From assembly GCA_009363875.1 (NCBI GenBank), contig CM018694.1, positions 33,675,415 to 33,739,414 on the forward strand: 64,000 bases of DNA, written 5' to 3'. The stretch is from Mikania micrantha (Eukaryota > Streptophyta > Magnoliopsida > Asterales > Asteraceae). The notes beneath the pieces were generated by a model. That model saw only the letters and a program-made list of their open reading frames with translations. It was not told the origin of the DNA and did no database searches. Shown here in pieces: positions 10,625 to 23,300 of the stretch. Within the stretch, counting starts at the first letter, position 1. Each line of letters begins with the position of its first letter. The position numbers and the translations under genes were made by a program.

Positions 10625-13600
10625 TGTCACACCCCGAGCCGGCGGGCTGGATCGACATTCCCGCCGGGCGGAAGGTTCCCGGGGCACGATATCGTTTGAT
10701 AATCGAAATGATCAGATTGTTACATAGCACATGATAAATAAATGAGAAATGCAAACACGACAATGATGTAGAATTACAAGATTAAATTACAATGTATCGT
10801 TCATAATTTAATCAAGTAAATCTATCCAAAAAGAATCAATGTGTTTATATCTTGTATCTGTACAAGATATACCAAATATAATTCACTGTTTTGTCATCAA
10901 AAGTATGCAACACAAAATGAAGCTAAGTCTGCTAAAAGTCAACTAGCTTAATCCTTGCATATGAGTAACTACACCTGTTCGTCACCTGAGAAAAACATGC
11001 ATTTAAACAAAGTCAACACTAGGTTGGTTAGTTCATAAGTTTAGTAATTGAAAACCTTGAATGTTCACAAGCACAATCACAATGTTTCACATGATTCTTG
11101 TAATAATTGATTCACCTGTTCCACCCAATGGTCTCTCCATAGTTATATATACAAGTGGTGTCACGCCCGATCAAGCATGCTTATATATAGGGCATACGAA
11201 AGGGTCAAGCCCAGACGCCATCCCACCACATGCTCAAACAAGTTTAACACTACTTGCAATACAACTATGGATACCCATTTCATTACACCCATGATTTCCC
11301 CGATATGATTATCCCAATATTGAAAAGGAAAGAGATGTAATTATCTCTGTTAGCTATTCCTTACGGATTAGCCCGGCATGTCAGATATCATCCTCGATAT
11401 CTAGAGCAAAACTTAATAGTTTATGTAGCTAATCATTACTGATTAGCCCGGCATGTAAGATAACCCAATAATTGACAAAGAGACGTAATTGTCTCTGTTA
11501 GCTATTCCTTACGGATTAGCCTGGCATGTTAGATATCATACTTGATATCTAGTGCGAGACCTAGTAGTCTCTGTAACTGTCAGTACTAACCAGTCCGATA
11601 TGTAATATGTTCTACCCAAGATCCCTAGCTTAAGACATAATAATCTCGGTAGCTGTCACTTCTGACCAGCCCAGTGTGTAAGATATCCTCCCACGATATC
11701 TATTAGAATGAATACGTTCCCTGGACTTTATGAATTTTCCCTAGTTATAATGGTAGCACCTCTCGTGCCTGGTATGATTTCATTAGATTACCCCCCAAAT
11801 CTGATGTTTAAAGTTCATGATTTACCCGACTGCTCTGTGGTTAGTGTAACCGGCACACTCTGACGGTTATAGGATGTACTCTAAATAGAGTCTTAATAGA
11901 TAGTGATAGTATATGTGGGAAATGCCATCCCGAAAGTATGTGCTCATATTATCCTCCTCGATATCACAAATAATTATCTCAACTGCTATCTCTATGTGGA
12001 GTGTTCTTAGTGACTTTAAAAAAGTGTTATAAGAACTAATCTTATGACACGATGTTAGAAATGAGTGAATGATCTCGTTATCATGATCATCATTCTTGGT
12101 GTTTGTAATTGTTATCGGCATGTTATACCTTGGTCCCCCCCCCCCCCCGCTGTTCTATTGTGAAAAATAACAATGAACAGTTGTAAGATATATTCTTAAC
12201 AACTTGTATTATTCTATTGTGTTAATGTGTCATGAATCTATGTTAGCATGTAGCATCCTAGCTATTTCAGAAATGATAATAATCAGGCAAGTGAGCATAC
12301 AACGATAATCGATAATAATGATAAACAATATTATCTAAATCATAATATATGCAATATGTTATAATAAAACTTTTAAGTAAATAAAAGTTAAGCATGTTTC
12401 TCAGCCCTGAGCTTTGAAATCAGAAAAGATCAGAAAAGGGGCATATGAACTCACCTTATGTTGGAAGTTGTTGACTTAGCTTAAGTAAGGAATGCACGCG
12501 CTCTTGTGTCTACTTGAGATTGTTCTCATGATCCTGTATTGATTTCATGTTACGTGTATTTTATAAGTATAAGTCCTTGTATGTGTATTTGGGTGTGTGT
12601 TTGTGTTAACCTTTAAGTTAGCTAACACTTGTGAGTCGCGGTCTTCATTCGGCCCCCGATCCTATTGTTATTTGTCATACTAATACTTGAATAGACTCAA
12701 TACTCAATGTGGCATGTTAGTCATACAACTGAGATTTTAGTGTAAAGATTGAAATAATCCTTAGCAATCTTGTAAAAAGTTTTTACATCGCCTGTATTTC
12801 ATTTAATCAAATCTCACCACCTTTGTAGTATTTTATCCAAGTCCTATGCATAGTCACCCATAAATTTTAGTTTAACCATATTAATATATCCTTGTTATGC
12901 GGATCGGATCACATCACTCTTGATCCGGTTGAACCATGGTGGATCGAACCAATGACCATGGGCCTAACCGGGCCGAAGTGAGGGGTGTGGGCCAAACGGG
13001 GAGCGGGTAAATTTGTTGGGTCAACTGCATGTCCTTGGGCCGAAAGGGTGTCATGGGCCAAAAACTCAGATCTGCTGTACTTCTAGGTAGAGGAGATCAA
13101 GAGCTTTGAGTAGTTTCAAGAATCATCAAATTTCGTGGAGAAATGACCAAGATATGGTGGTTTAAAGGTTGAAATTGATAGTAGAAGAGAGGTGGCCGGA
13201 AATTTAATGTAGAGAGAGAGTGGAAATGTGTAAAATGAAAGAATTGCCTTCATTTGTTGTTTATATACCCCGAGAGTGTTCGGGTTCGTTTCGGTTGCTC
13301 GGTTCACGTTTTCGTTGCGTTTCCGGAACGTAATGCGTATTTTACGTGTTTTAGAATAAAAAGAATGGTTTTTAATTATAATTTTTTTTGATGACTTTCA
13401 AAATTGTAAAATTATAAACTATTATTTTTCTTAATTTATTTTCGTTCGGGTCCTATTTCGTTTTCGTTTCGTCGGATCGCGTCGCCTTTGCGCATATTCG
13501 TTCGAATCATCACCCGAACGAAAACGACGATGGTTTTGCTTTCCGAATTTTGTTTTTCTACTTTTCAGCCATTATTTCATAACGTTAAACTCACAGATAT

Positions 13601-13949
13601 GTTTGTGTGAATCGCACCCACGCAAGCACACTGTCAGTTCGCTATTCTGAAACAACACCGTAATAATGTTTTAAACTGTATTTCCTCACTGCCGGACTCA
13701 ACTAAACCTCCAGTTTTCACATTGTTTCCGTGCTGATTTGTCGGCCATCGGATTCCTGTCATCTAGGGATATCTGATCGCAACCGTCTTGTTATGGTTAT
13801 TTAACTGCACACTGTTGTCATTCTTGATTCGTTGTATTAATTGTACTTAGGTTTTCACCTAAATACATACAACTGTATTTACACTCAGTAAATAGTGAAA
13901 GTACACACACTGTACGGACTTGCCTGACAGTTTGGTACTGGTTGTCACA
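10625..13949 (-). repeat. 5' LTR of element A, 3325 bp
   Basis: It runs from TGTCACACCCC to TTGTCACA. It is very similar to 1-3958 plus 8417-8576, but lacks about 735 bp of the GGTTCG-rich tract (junction near 13059) and some tandem units. It has TATA-like boxes at 11179-11197 and about 13260-13270, a donor-like site at 12445-12455 and an acceptor-like site at 10986. A run of about 14 C lies at 12136-12149. No gene is seen. Confidence 0.9.
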
Positions 13950-14499
13950 TCGGGATGCCACGAGGGATGTGTAGATTGTTCATAAGCTCGTGGGCAGCTA
14001 AATAAATCATCACATATCAGTTAAATCAATCAAATTAATTATATCAAAAATCATGTTCATCATGATTTAGTTACAGTAATTACACAAAAGATTTAGCTAA
14101 ATTGACTAAAATCTAGTCTTCAGAAATCCAGTTAGTTTAGCTAAGTCGAAGACCCTGAGTGATGATGTCCAAAAGATGTAGAGCTATCCTGCTCTGCCTA
14201 CTTCTCCTCGTTCCCTGAAAATATAGAAAATCAAGTGTCAACTACGAAGTAGTTGGTGAGTAATCAAAAGTTTTTATGTTTCAATAATGTTTATAAAATG
14301 TTTATGAAAGTTAATAATTTTCCGTGAAAATCCACATGTGCACCTGCGAGATAACCCAACACTGCCAACACACGAACACAAGCACAACAATCACATAATC
14401 CAAATAATCATAAATAGTCAATCACATATATTCAACCAATCTCAACGAATCACAAATAAATCAATAATCAATAATAACCATTATTATCTCAATATAAGT

Positions 14500-14730
14500 T
14501 ACCGCGGAGGACCTCAGTCAACTCAATCAACGGTGGAATCATCGCGGAGGACCTCAGTCAACTCAACCAACGATATTCCTATAAGTGTCAATACATGCAC
14601 CGTGGAGGACCGTAGTCAACTCAACCAACAGTGGAATCACAGCGGAGGACCTTAGTCAACTCAATCAACGGCAATTCAGTCATTGCTGAGGACCGAAGTC
14701 GACTCAATCAACAATGACTCACGGAATATG
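14500..14730. repeat. Minisatellite in LTR X (about 5 units)
   Basis: Units of roughly 39 bp, or double that length, contain GCGGAGGACCTCAGTCAACT followed by CAATCAACG. A 105-codon plus-strand ORF here only translates the repeats. The array lies inside the donor-to-acceptor interval of this LTR. Confidence 0.85.
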
Positions 14731-15469
14731 CGATCATCCATATCAATCCATAATCAATAATAATTCAATAATATGAATATCATATTGATAAACCAGGTGT
14801 CACCCATGTGTTATCAAAATAATATTGTAAATCTGGTATACATGTTCCACCTCCGAGTTTAAAAGCAAAATGATTTAAAAAGGAGGTTATGAGAACTCAC
14901 CTGAATTCCTTAGAATCAGTGTTCTTGTTGTATGCGCGCTCACGTATGTGAAATCAAAAGCAACACAATCAACCTGTAATTATCGTATGTTCGTGTTCAT
15001 AAGTATATGCGTTTTATTACTATTGAGTGTCCATATAGGTTTACTTTGAACCCATAAGTATTTCATTAATTTAGTTTATTTAATCTAAGTTAAAATGAAA
15101 TACCCAACATTTTATAAGTGTTCATCATTAAGATATAGTTTAGATTTGCTAATTTTTAACTATCTTGTAATGATAAACTTGTTATGAGATCTTATATGTA
15201 TTCTCATACACATACCTATACATACATGCATGATTTAATTAAATCGACCACCGTAATCTAATTCATTAGAATCCACTTTATGTTTGAGAAAGTTATATTT
15301 AGGTTATGAAATGTTCAATGTATATAAATCTAACATTTTAAAATTTATTTTTAGAGAGGGAAAAGGTGGTGGTCATTGAAATCCTCACGCATGTATGGTA
15401 TACTTAATATTTTTGTTCTTTTGTTCACCCCTTAACACTTAGTTTTAAAACTTAGGTTTAGTAACCATT

Positions 15470-15960
15470 AATCCAGCGAACCTTAGGGTCCAGTTACACC
15501 CTAGGTTCGGCTTCTTATGGTTTGTGGCTCATAGGTTTGTTAGTTAAGGTTCCGTTAGGCTTAGGTTTGGCTGCATAAGGTTCAGCAATCAATGGGTTTG
15601 TCCACCTCATGTGCAGCAGGTTCGTGGCACTCCAGATTCAACCTTCTAGGGTTCATTGACACCCTGGTTCGTGGTACATGAAGGTTCGCCCAACATAGCC
15701 GTCATCCACACAGGTTCGGTCCTTAATGGTCCGCATAGTACCAGGTTCGTCCTAATGGTTCGGTTGAGGGGGAGGTTCGGTCATGAGGGTTAGTTGCTCC
15801 TAGGTTCGTGTCTTCCTGGTTTGGTGATGGCATGAGGTTCGTGGTCCAGGGTTCGCAGCTGTCTAGGATGTGCTGCATCTTGCAGGTTCAGTCGAGAGGG
15901 AAAGGTTCGACCCTCTCAGGGTTCGGCCGATCTGCCCCTTTCACGAACCAACAGCCCATG
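15470..15960. repeat. Degenerate GGTTCGG-rich tract in LTR X
   Basis: Many irregularly spaced copies of AGGTTCG or GGTTCGG occur, comparable to 2590-3050 in element A and placed at the equivalent point of the LTR. Confidence 0.65.
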
Positions 15961-17535
15961 GCTGTCCTTCATCACCATCATCCTTCCTTGGTTTGTTGCG
16001 TGTCTAAACATGGTTTCTTCACGCTCATACGAGTTCATTTTAGTGTGTTCAAGGTGTATAAATCAGTTAAAGGGTAGAAATGCCAGCCGGTTATGTTTGT
16101 GTGAAAAAAAAAGTAAAACTCGATATTTACCTTCTAAACTCGATCAAAAGTGAGATTTCTTCGTGGATTCCTGTTCTCCTCGATCACTCGAGCGTTTAGA
16201 GCCAAGAATCATCAAAAATGGTTGAGGAATGGTGAAGAAATCTTAGTGAGAAGTTTTTAGAGAGAGAGAGAGTGACGAATTCTTTTGTTTAGAGAGAGGG
16301 AGAGTGTGAGAAATGAAAGAAAAAGAGGAAGTCTTCTTCCTTAATAGCCCACATACTCCCCGTGTGTTCGGTCTCGTTTATATCGCGATAAACTTATTAA
16401 ATGATTGGTTTTGATCGTAAAATATATTTAAAACAGAAAACGTTTAAATAATTATGTTTCGTTTTAATAAAATGATTTTTAATTAAAGTTGTTTCGTAAA
16501 TGATTTCGTTTAATTTCGTTAGATCATTTATTTAATAAAACGATTCATTCAAATACGTATTAGGTTGTAATTCCTAATAAACATTTTTAAATTCCTTTTC
16601 TTATTATAATATCGTTAGATACTATTTCTTTATCTCGTCGAAATGCGTTACTCACGTACGTATTCGTAAAGATCGTCACCTTTTCGAATCCAACGATCGT
16701 GTCGTATTTCAATTCGATTTACGATTTATGGAATATTGTTTCAGGATATTATTCCTAATAATTATATTCGTGTGAATCGTCACCCACGCGAATACATTAT
16801 TCAGTTAATATTTCTGAAATAACATTCGTGTTTAAGATTATTTTCGTAACCTCATCATCGCGTAATCATTTCCAATAACGTTTCCATTATTTTATTATCT
16901 TTAATATTATGATTTCTCAATCTGAATCCCACTAAACCATATCACTGACACATCCATGATAGACCGAAATAAGCTTATGTATAGGGCATATGTAGGAGTA
17001 GGTCGCAACCTATCCAGCCACCGTCCCACCACCATTTCGATAAACCATGACCATGTGTCCTTGACTATGTTTAGTAACCGAACAATAACCAACTCATAAC
17101 TCTTTGTCATTCAAAACCAAAACCTCGGATTCTCCTCACCAAAGCCTCAACACTGATATAATCATGATAAACCGAAGATGGTTTATGTATAGGGCATACG
17201 TAGAGGTCAGTCGCAACTACCTCAGCTGCCATCCCACCACATCTTTGATAGACCATGATTATATCCTTGCCTATCTTTGGTTATAGAATCGTATACCACT
17301 ACCATTCCAAATCAACAACCCATATCATATTAATTTAACTGCAATAAACTCTCTGGTTCTGTTTAGTTGTGTTTCAACTAGACTTCCCATGGTTTATGCT
17401 CATAATCATATGTTCTCAATATGTATACCGATAATAACAACATCCAATGATCTATAGTAATTATCAATTATCATATCAGGCTTTATCGATACAAACATTT
17501 ATGTAAGGAAGTGCCTGAAATACAGTGATGTTACA

Positions 17536-18219
17536 ATGGAGGCTGAGTATGAGGTGGAGTGGGCTGAGTAGGATGTGGAGGTGGTGGAGGCTAAATAGGA
17601 GTTGAGGAGGACGATCCTGCAGTCTTCTTCTGCAATCTGGGATCCTTTGTCCGCTTGAACATCATCTTGAGCCTTTTCTTCTTTGGCGAAGACTCAGGAG
17701 TCGGCATGTACTATGTATCCTGAATGTCTTCCCGTTCAGCTCTGGTCAATGGTGGGATGACCGGCAGCCGTGCCGGTCTGAGTGCTTGTGCCAGTAGGAG
17801 GGATGTCATGCTCTTCGGCAACGATAGCCACAGGTGTTCCCTGCTCCTCATGACTGCATCATCTCCAACAAATCTTCCGTAGGAGGGTAGACACCCTCAT
17901 GACCCATCTGATAGACCGTCCTGTGCACCAAGTCATGATCAAGCTCAACAGGGTCGGTTTGCTTGTCGCCGAACTGAAGGCACTCCCTCAGAATCTGCTC
18001 AACAATGAAGAGTGGCTGGCCTTGAACTTTGCCGATCAAAGTGACTGTGCCATTAGCGTCCGTGCGCTCGGTAATCAACTTCCAGAAGTCCTGGATGAAC
18101 TCAGATATGATCTCTGGATGCTCCATGATCGCGTAGTTCACTAGAGACAAAATCAGTCCTTCCACTAAGCTCCTGAACATCGAATTCTTCTCAGGTGGAT
18201 CTTCGACATACGCGGACAT
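17536..18219 (-). pseudogene. Fragment of a retrotransposon extra ORF, fused behind RNase H remnant
   Basis: An ATG at 18219 opens a frame of about 123 codons (to 17848) starting MSAYVEDPPEKN. It contains a block with HPEIISEFIQDFWKLI, then VQGQPLFI and LRECLQFGD. That spacing resembles the N-terminal domain of D's extra ORF (ESIHQFW, VNGHNVHI, LRDVLQLDD), so I read it as another extra-ORF protein of plant retrotransposons. Its function is unknown. After a stop near 17848 the frame shifts and a lysine- and proline-rich tail (MPTPESSPKKKRL) continues to the LTR X border at 17535. Upstream it joins directly to an RNase H remnant of element E without a stop, so the open frame is a chimera. The family assignment is inference. 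Confidence 0.55.
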
Positions 18220-18690
18220 GTTAGCTTTGCCCGGATGGTATTTGATCACACAATCGTAATCGTTCAGGAGCTCGACCCAACGTCTCTGTCTCATGTTAAG
18301 CTACTTTTGATCAAATATGTGTTGTAGACTCCTGTGATTTGTGAAGATTGCTCATTTGGTACCATAAAGGTAATGCCTCCAAATCTTTAAAGCAAAAACA
18401 ACAACTCCTAATTCCAAGTCATGCGTCGTGTAATTCTTCTCATGTACTTTCAGCTGTCGTGACGCGTAGGCAATGACTTTGTCTCATTGCATTAAAACAC
18501 AAACGAGTCCCTGATGGGAAGCATCATAATAAACCATAAAGTCATCATTACCCTCTAGGAGTGTTAAGATTGGAGCATTGCACAATCTTTGTTTCAGTGT
18601 TTGAAATGCCTCTTCTTGTTTCTGTGTCCACACGAATGATTCGCTTTTCTGAGTTAGCTTTTCTGAGTTAGCTTTGTAATCCATCATTTT
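18220..18690 (-). pseudogene. pol: RNase H remnant of element E
   Basis: Segments around FVWTQKQEEAFQTLKQRL, YYDASHQGL and the C-terminal LLNDYDCVIKYHPGKAN identify the Ty3/gypsy RNase H that degrades RNA in RNA-DNA hybrids. Stops at about 18480 and in the middle interrupt the frame. A 14-bp tandem duplication (GCTTTTCTGAGTTA twice, about 18650-18675) marks the join where the RT core is missing. The sequence breaks off at 18220, just before the position of the last RNase H aspartate in relatives. Confidence 0.8.
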
Positions 18691-19125
18691 TCATGAGAAA
18701 CAAAACCGGAGCTCCCCACGGTGAGAAACTCGGTCGGATGAACCCGTTTTCTAGTAATTCCTATAATTGATTGGACAATTCCTGTATTTCTGACGGCGCA
18801 ATTCTATAAGGAGACTTAGCCACAGGAACTGCTCCCGGAATCAAATAGATTCGGAACTGCACCGATTTCTCGGATGCAAAGTCGGAAGACATAAAAATCT
18901 GATCCGCACCAGTGTCAAATAATATAGATGCATAAAAGTCATGTAAAAGAAACATACAAGTGACCACATTAGGGTTTTGTCGTGCAGCAGCTGCTCCAAC
19001 TTGAAAGGCCCGTCCCCTAGCTGCCGGAGCCCTTTGTGGAATTCTCTTGGGGCAATCCCACGAAAAGTGTCCAGGTTCCTCACATGTGTAGCAAGACCTA
19101 TTATCAGTACCAGCAGCCATCACTA
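18691..19125 (-). pseudogene. pol: Protease and RT-start remnant of element E, internally deleted
   Basis: The frame contains a zinc knuckle (CYTCEEPGHFSWDC), then protease LFDTGAD. It jumps directly to FRIYLIPGAVPVAKSPYRIA, skipping the second half of protease. After a stop near 18760 the RT N-terminus GFIRPSFSPWGAPVLF can be read, but it is cut before the first catalytic aspartate. The whole RT palm with the IDD motif is absent. The element therefore cannot encode RT. Confidence 0.8.
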
Positions 19126-20209
19126 CTGCATTGTTGTTCCTGTTCTGGGCCCCTGTATTCTTGCATTGATTGGCCTAATGACCATACTTCCCACAGTTAG
19201 TGCACTGCCTGCACTAAAAAGTTGGTTGATGATGATACTGACACTTGGTGCATTGAGGGATCGTGCCAGTGTAAGGTCGCTTGATCTGCAGTTGTGGCGG
19301 TTGTGTACCTTGTTGAGCATGAGTGGTCGTAGAAAAATTCTTGACCACTTTTGGTTTCTTGGCCGGATGTCTGTCCGGCTTCTTTGATGTTCCAGCTTTG
19401 GCTGCTTTGTCCTCCTTCTTTTGTGCCCCTAAGGCAATCATTACATCAGTCAAAATAGCTGACAATGTAACATTCGTCTCTAAGGTAATTGGGTGGGCAA
19501 CAATCACTTGCCCCTGGATGCAAGTCGACAGTCCACCGACATACCGCTCGATCTGCTTCTCCAATGTTGGCACTATATCTAGTGCCAGTGTTGCTAACTC
19601 ATGGAACCTGGTGGCATAGGCCAGATGGCCTGCACCAAGCATGACATGATTGAGCAGCACAGTCTCAACCTTTTTCAGTTCATTTCCTGGGCAAAACTCA
19701 GCCCTTAGCAGTAGCTTAAATTCCTCCCAAGGCATAGACAATGCCTCATCTCTACCCCTAGTCCGTACTTGGGCATTCCTCCATGTCAGAGCTCGTTTGT
19801 TGAACGAGCCTGCTGCATATCTCTCCTTGTGCTGCTCAGGACAGCCACTGATGTCGAAGGTAGTTTCCATCTTTTCAATCCATTGTATTAAGCCAATAGC
19901 TCCCTCGTTGCCACTGAAAACCGGTGGCTTGCATCCCACAAAGCTCTTGTAGGAATAGTCTTGTTGATGTCTGGCGTTCCCACTACCTTCACCAGTTGAG
20001 TTGATGTTACTGTTGCCGTTATTGGATTTAATTCGGTTCATCATATCAGGAATCACTTCCCTCAGTTGACTGTTCAGTAGAGTGGCCAGTGCCATGGTAG
20101 CCGGATCTAGCTCGTAGTTAGGTAGTTAATGAGGTGGAGTATGCAGAGGAGGAGGAAGAGGAGAAGGAGGTGGTGGTGGCAAAACGGGTGGAGGTCTTCT
20201 CGGCGGCAT
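19126..20209 (-). pseudogene. gag: gag of element E, with premature stops
   Basis: The start is the ATG at 20209 (MPPRR context, as in G). A proline-rich N-terminus is followed by a stop near 20125, then an open block of 293 codons from 20095 to 19214. It contains CKPPVFSGNEGAIGLIQWIE, the capsid core, FHELATLALDIVPTLEKQIE, the basic KKPKVVKNF patch and the first histidine-cysteine motif. Two further stops (19214-19216 and about 19176) fall in the zinc-knuckle region. All three stops lie in the same frame. The gag is a close relative of those of A and F. Confidence 0.85.
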
Positions 20210-20384
20210 TCTGACCACAACCGAAAGACCATCGGTTAGTGAAATGATCGAACGTAGAAGACATATGCAAATAAAGTCTTAAGTCCTATGTTCTCTACAT
20301 GAGGGTCCCTAGGTTATAGTCTAGGCCAAACCATTTAAGTAACATGACTTATATTTCTCTATAACCATGGCTCTAATACCAATC
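20210..20384 (-). other. 5' leader of element E with PBS
   Basis: Untranslated leader between LTR and gag. The PBS at 20370-20381 reads TGGTATTAGAGC on the minus strand, one base different from the tRNA-iMet complement seen in the other elements. Confidence 0.85.
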
Positions 20385-23300
20385 TGTCACACCCCGAGCT
20401 AGCGGGCTGGATCGACTTTCCCATCAGGCTGAAGAGTCTCGGTGCACGATATCGTTGTGATAATTGAAATGATCAGATTGTTTACATGGCACATGATATA
20501 TAATGAGAAATGCTAAATTGACATTGATAGATAATTACAAAGTTAAATTACACAATTCATGTTCATAATTTAACTAAGTAAATCTATCCAAAAGAATCAT
20601 TAAGTTTCTATCTTGTATGTGCACAAGATTTACAAAAGATGATTCAAATTTATATCATTCAAAAATATGCACGACACAAAAGTAAGCTAGGTCTTCTACA
20701 AAGTCCACTAGCTTATGCCCTAATGTCTGGTGACTAGACATGTTCACCACCTTAGAAAAACATGCATTTAAACAAAGTCAACACTAGGTTGGTGAGTTCA
20801 TAAGTTTAATTTTGAAAAACAGTTGTATTCTTGTCAATCACAAGTCACAATGTCACACACAAGTCTTATTGATATTGTCTCATTTTGTCTCGCACAATGT
20901 CCTTTCCATAGTTATACTTACAAGTTGCATGTCATCCAAATCAAGCATGTTTATATATAGGGCATACGTATCACGAATGTAGCCGCCAGCTCAACACATA
21001 CTTGACTGAATTCAACACAACATGTAAATACAACTATGGATGCCCATTTCTATCTCACATGTGTTCATCTCATTTGATATTTAACCCATAGAATGTGTTC
21101 ATCACCCGAAGTGTTATATATATAGAATAAAAGTGTATGAGGGGAATCAGTTATTTTGACCTAAATCATGATATCCCTCAATGTTTTAAGGAAAACAGAT
21201 TTATCAAATCTTATCCTTATTATTATTCTCTCAATTGAAGGGTTAACTTCATTTACTTCTAATATTGGAAGTAATAGTTAACTCTTTGCTATTGTTCACA
21301 GCTTGAATGTATAGGGCGTGAATTGAACCCATTATGAACCTCACGTAATCAGATCACAATGCCTCCAATTAACCTTTATCACATTTGTGTTCCCATAGAA
21401 TCTGTGCCTTCAACGAAACTATTACTAGTAATATGACATGAGAGAAAATCATTTTCTCAGTCTACCAGTTAATAGAAACGAAGGATTTAATTACAATCAG
21501 TTTCCGTAGATTAATATCACCGTGTGTTGTTTACCGAACCCGACTGATGCAGCCCTTTTACCGGTCATACGATACCGGAAAATGAAAATGATATACGAAT
21601 AACGTACCGGCCTCACTCGTTGGCGGTTTGTCAAACCTATGGTACTAGTAAACTATGGTCGGTTTAGTCGTACTAAATAAATGATAAACGATTTACTTGC
21701 AAGGGACTTACGACTGGACATGAACTCATGAACACATGATTGATGTGATATAATACAAACAGTCTTAATAGTTATTATTGATTGTGTTCCCCAATGTTAT
21801 TGTCTCAATATTATCTGTTCTCAGTGTTCTGTGTTCTCATGGTTTTAACAATGTGTTATAAGAGCTAGTCATATTACACGATGTTAGCAAATGTGGTGAA
21901 TGAAATCATCATCATGAAATTACGCTATCATGATTATCATTCTTGATGTCAGTTGTATTTGTCTTAGTGTTATATCCTGTTCATTTTTTTCATAATAACA
22001 AAGTGTTATAAGATTTAATCTTATAACTTATGTTATTCTATTGTGTTGATGCAATCATGAAAATATGTTATCATGACTCATCCTTGATACTTTGAATATG
22101 TCATATACACACAAGAATAAATATAAATGATATGTGATAATAAAGATAAAATCTATATTATCTAAATCACATGATAAATGAAATAATGTACTAAAACTTT
22201 TAAGTAAATAAAAGAATTTGCATGTTTCTCAGCCCCGCATTTAAAATCAAAAGATTAGAAAAGGGGCATATGAACTCACTTGGTATTGTAGTGGTGGACT
22301 AAGAAATCAAAGAATGCACACGCTTGTTGTTGTTCTTGAGGTTGTGTTCACAATCCAGTGTTTGATTCCAATTGTGTGTAACTTATAAGTATAAGTTATT
22401 GATGTGTGTGTTAACCCTAAAGTTGGTTAACACTTGTAAACCTTTGTCATCCCTTGATCTTAATTCTCTTGTAGTGTCATACACTAATACTTAACCCATT
22501 TTAGGTTAAATATTAATACAATAAAGTGTTTATTGTTCACATGTTTTAAGCTTGAGTTGTCACCTTGGCACATTGTCTTATTTTGAAAACCATAACATTT
22601 CTTAGGGTTTTGGTTGTAACTTAGTAATTTAACATTATGTTAACTTAAAATGATTGTAACCATTTTAAAATGTTAACACAAGTAAGTTGTTATAAAAGTT
22701 AGTTATGTTTCATGTTAATTACATAATTAACAAGTGTTTTCTAAAACTAAGTTTAAATCAGATTGACACTTTTTAATGAGAACCCTAATATTTCTTTTTA
22801 TAAAATGTAGTTTATTTGATCTTTTCTTGTTAAGTTGTAACACTTATTCCTTTAGTAAGTCATATTATTTATGAGTTATAAGTGTTCTAGAATGATTTTA
22901 CACAGTGTTGATGATAACTTAACATGATCGATGGACATAACCCCCAACCGGTTAAACCCAAGCAATTCATCGACCTTATCATCTTCTCAAGGCTATTGTG
23001 ACTTCATTTGTTACCCAATTAGCTTCGTTTTTGTTTCACTTTACTTGGATAATGATATAGTACTAATATCGACAGAATTTCAGCTCTGTAAGACCCATCA
23101 AACTTGTTAATCTCGAAGGAACACCTAAGAACCTCCCTGTCGATACTAACAACATCGACAAGGGACTAAGTTCGATGGTCTACATAATCTCGGCCCTAGT
23201 ATAGATGGAAAGTGACTGCTCAGTCCTTGGAACCTCCGACATTACTAATATCGGTGAGTGTCTTGTGCTAGAGTTCATTGAACCTAGTAAAATCGGTGAT

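Larger units (their letters stand above)
1..13949 (-). mobile_element. Element A: gag-only Ty3/gypsy LTR retrotransposon
   Basis: Minus-strand element reading from its 5' LTR (13949 down to 10625) through PBS, gag and polypurine tract to a 3' LTR that runs off the left window edge. The internal region is only about 2.05 kb (8577-10624) and holds a broken gag, a trace of protease and about 700 bp of unassigned sequence. No RT, RNase H or integrase is visible, so it could only move with enzymes from a relative. Its layout matches what is called a TR-GAG or internally deleted element. Solo LTR S splits the 3' LTR. The left target duplication is outside the window. Confidence 0.85.
13943..17535 (-). 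repeat. Divergent Ty3/gypsy-type LTR X
   Basis: On the minus strand it begins TGTAACATCACTG (like the LTR start of G, TGTAACATCAGTG) and ends CCCGATGTGACA. It shares the usual LTR landmarks in the same order: a block with ATCGTCACC near 16670-16790, a GGTTCGG-rich tract (15470-15960), a GCGCGCTC block (14936), a donor-like site (14900), an acceptor-like site with a U-rich tract (14215) and two TATA blocks (16974-16990 and 17180-17200). Its left 7 bases coincide with the right end of A's 5' LTR. It is probably the 3' LTR of an element whose extra ORF lies at 17536-18219. No gene is seen inside it. Confidence 0.7.

Noticed and set aside
12136..12149. Run of about 14 C as a functional element
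   Set aside because: A homopolymer absent from the partner LTR (only CCCCCC near 1503). More likely slippage or a sequencing artefact.
14338..14655. 105-codon ORF in LTR X
   Set aside because: It spans the minisatellite; its protein repeat simply mirrors the DNA repeat.
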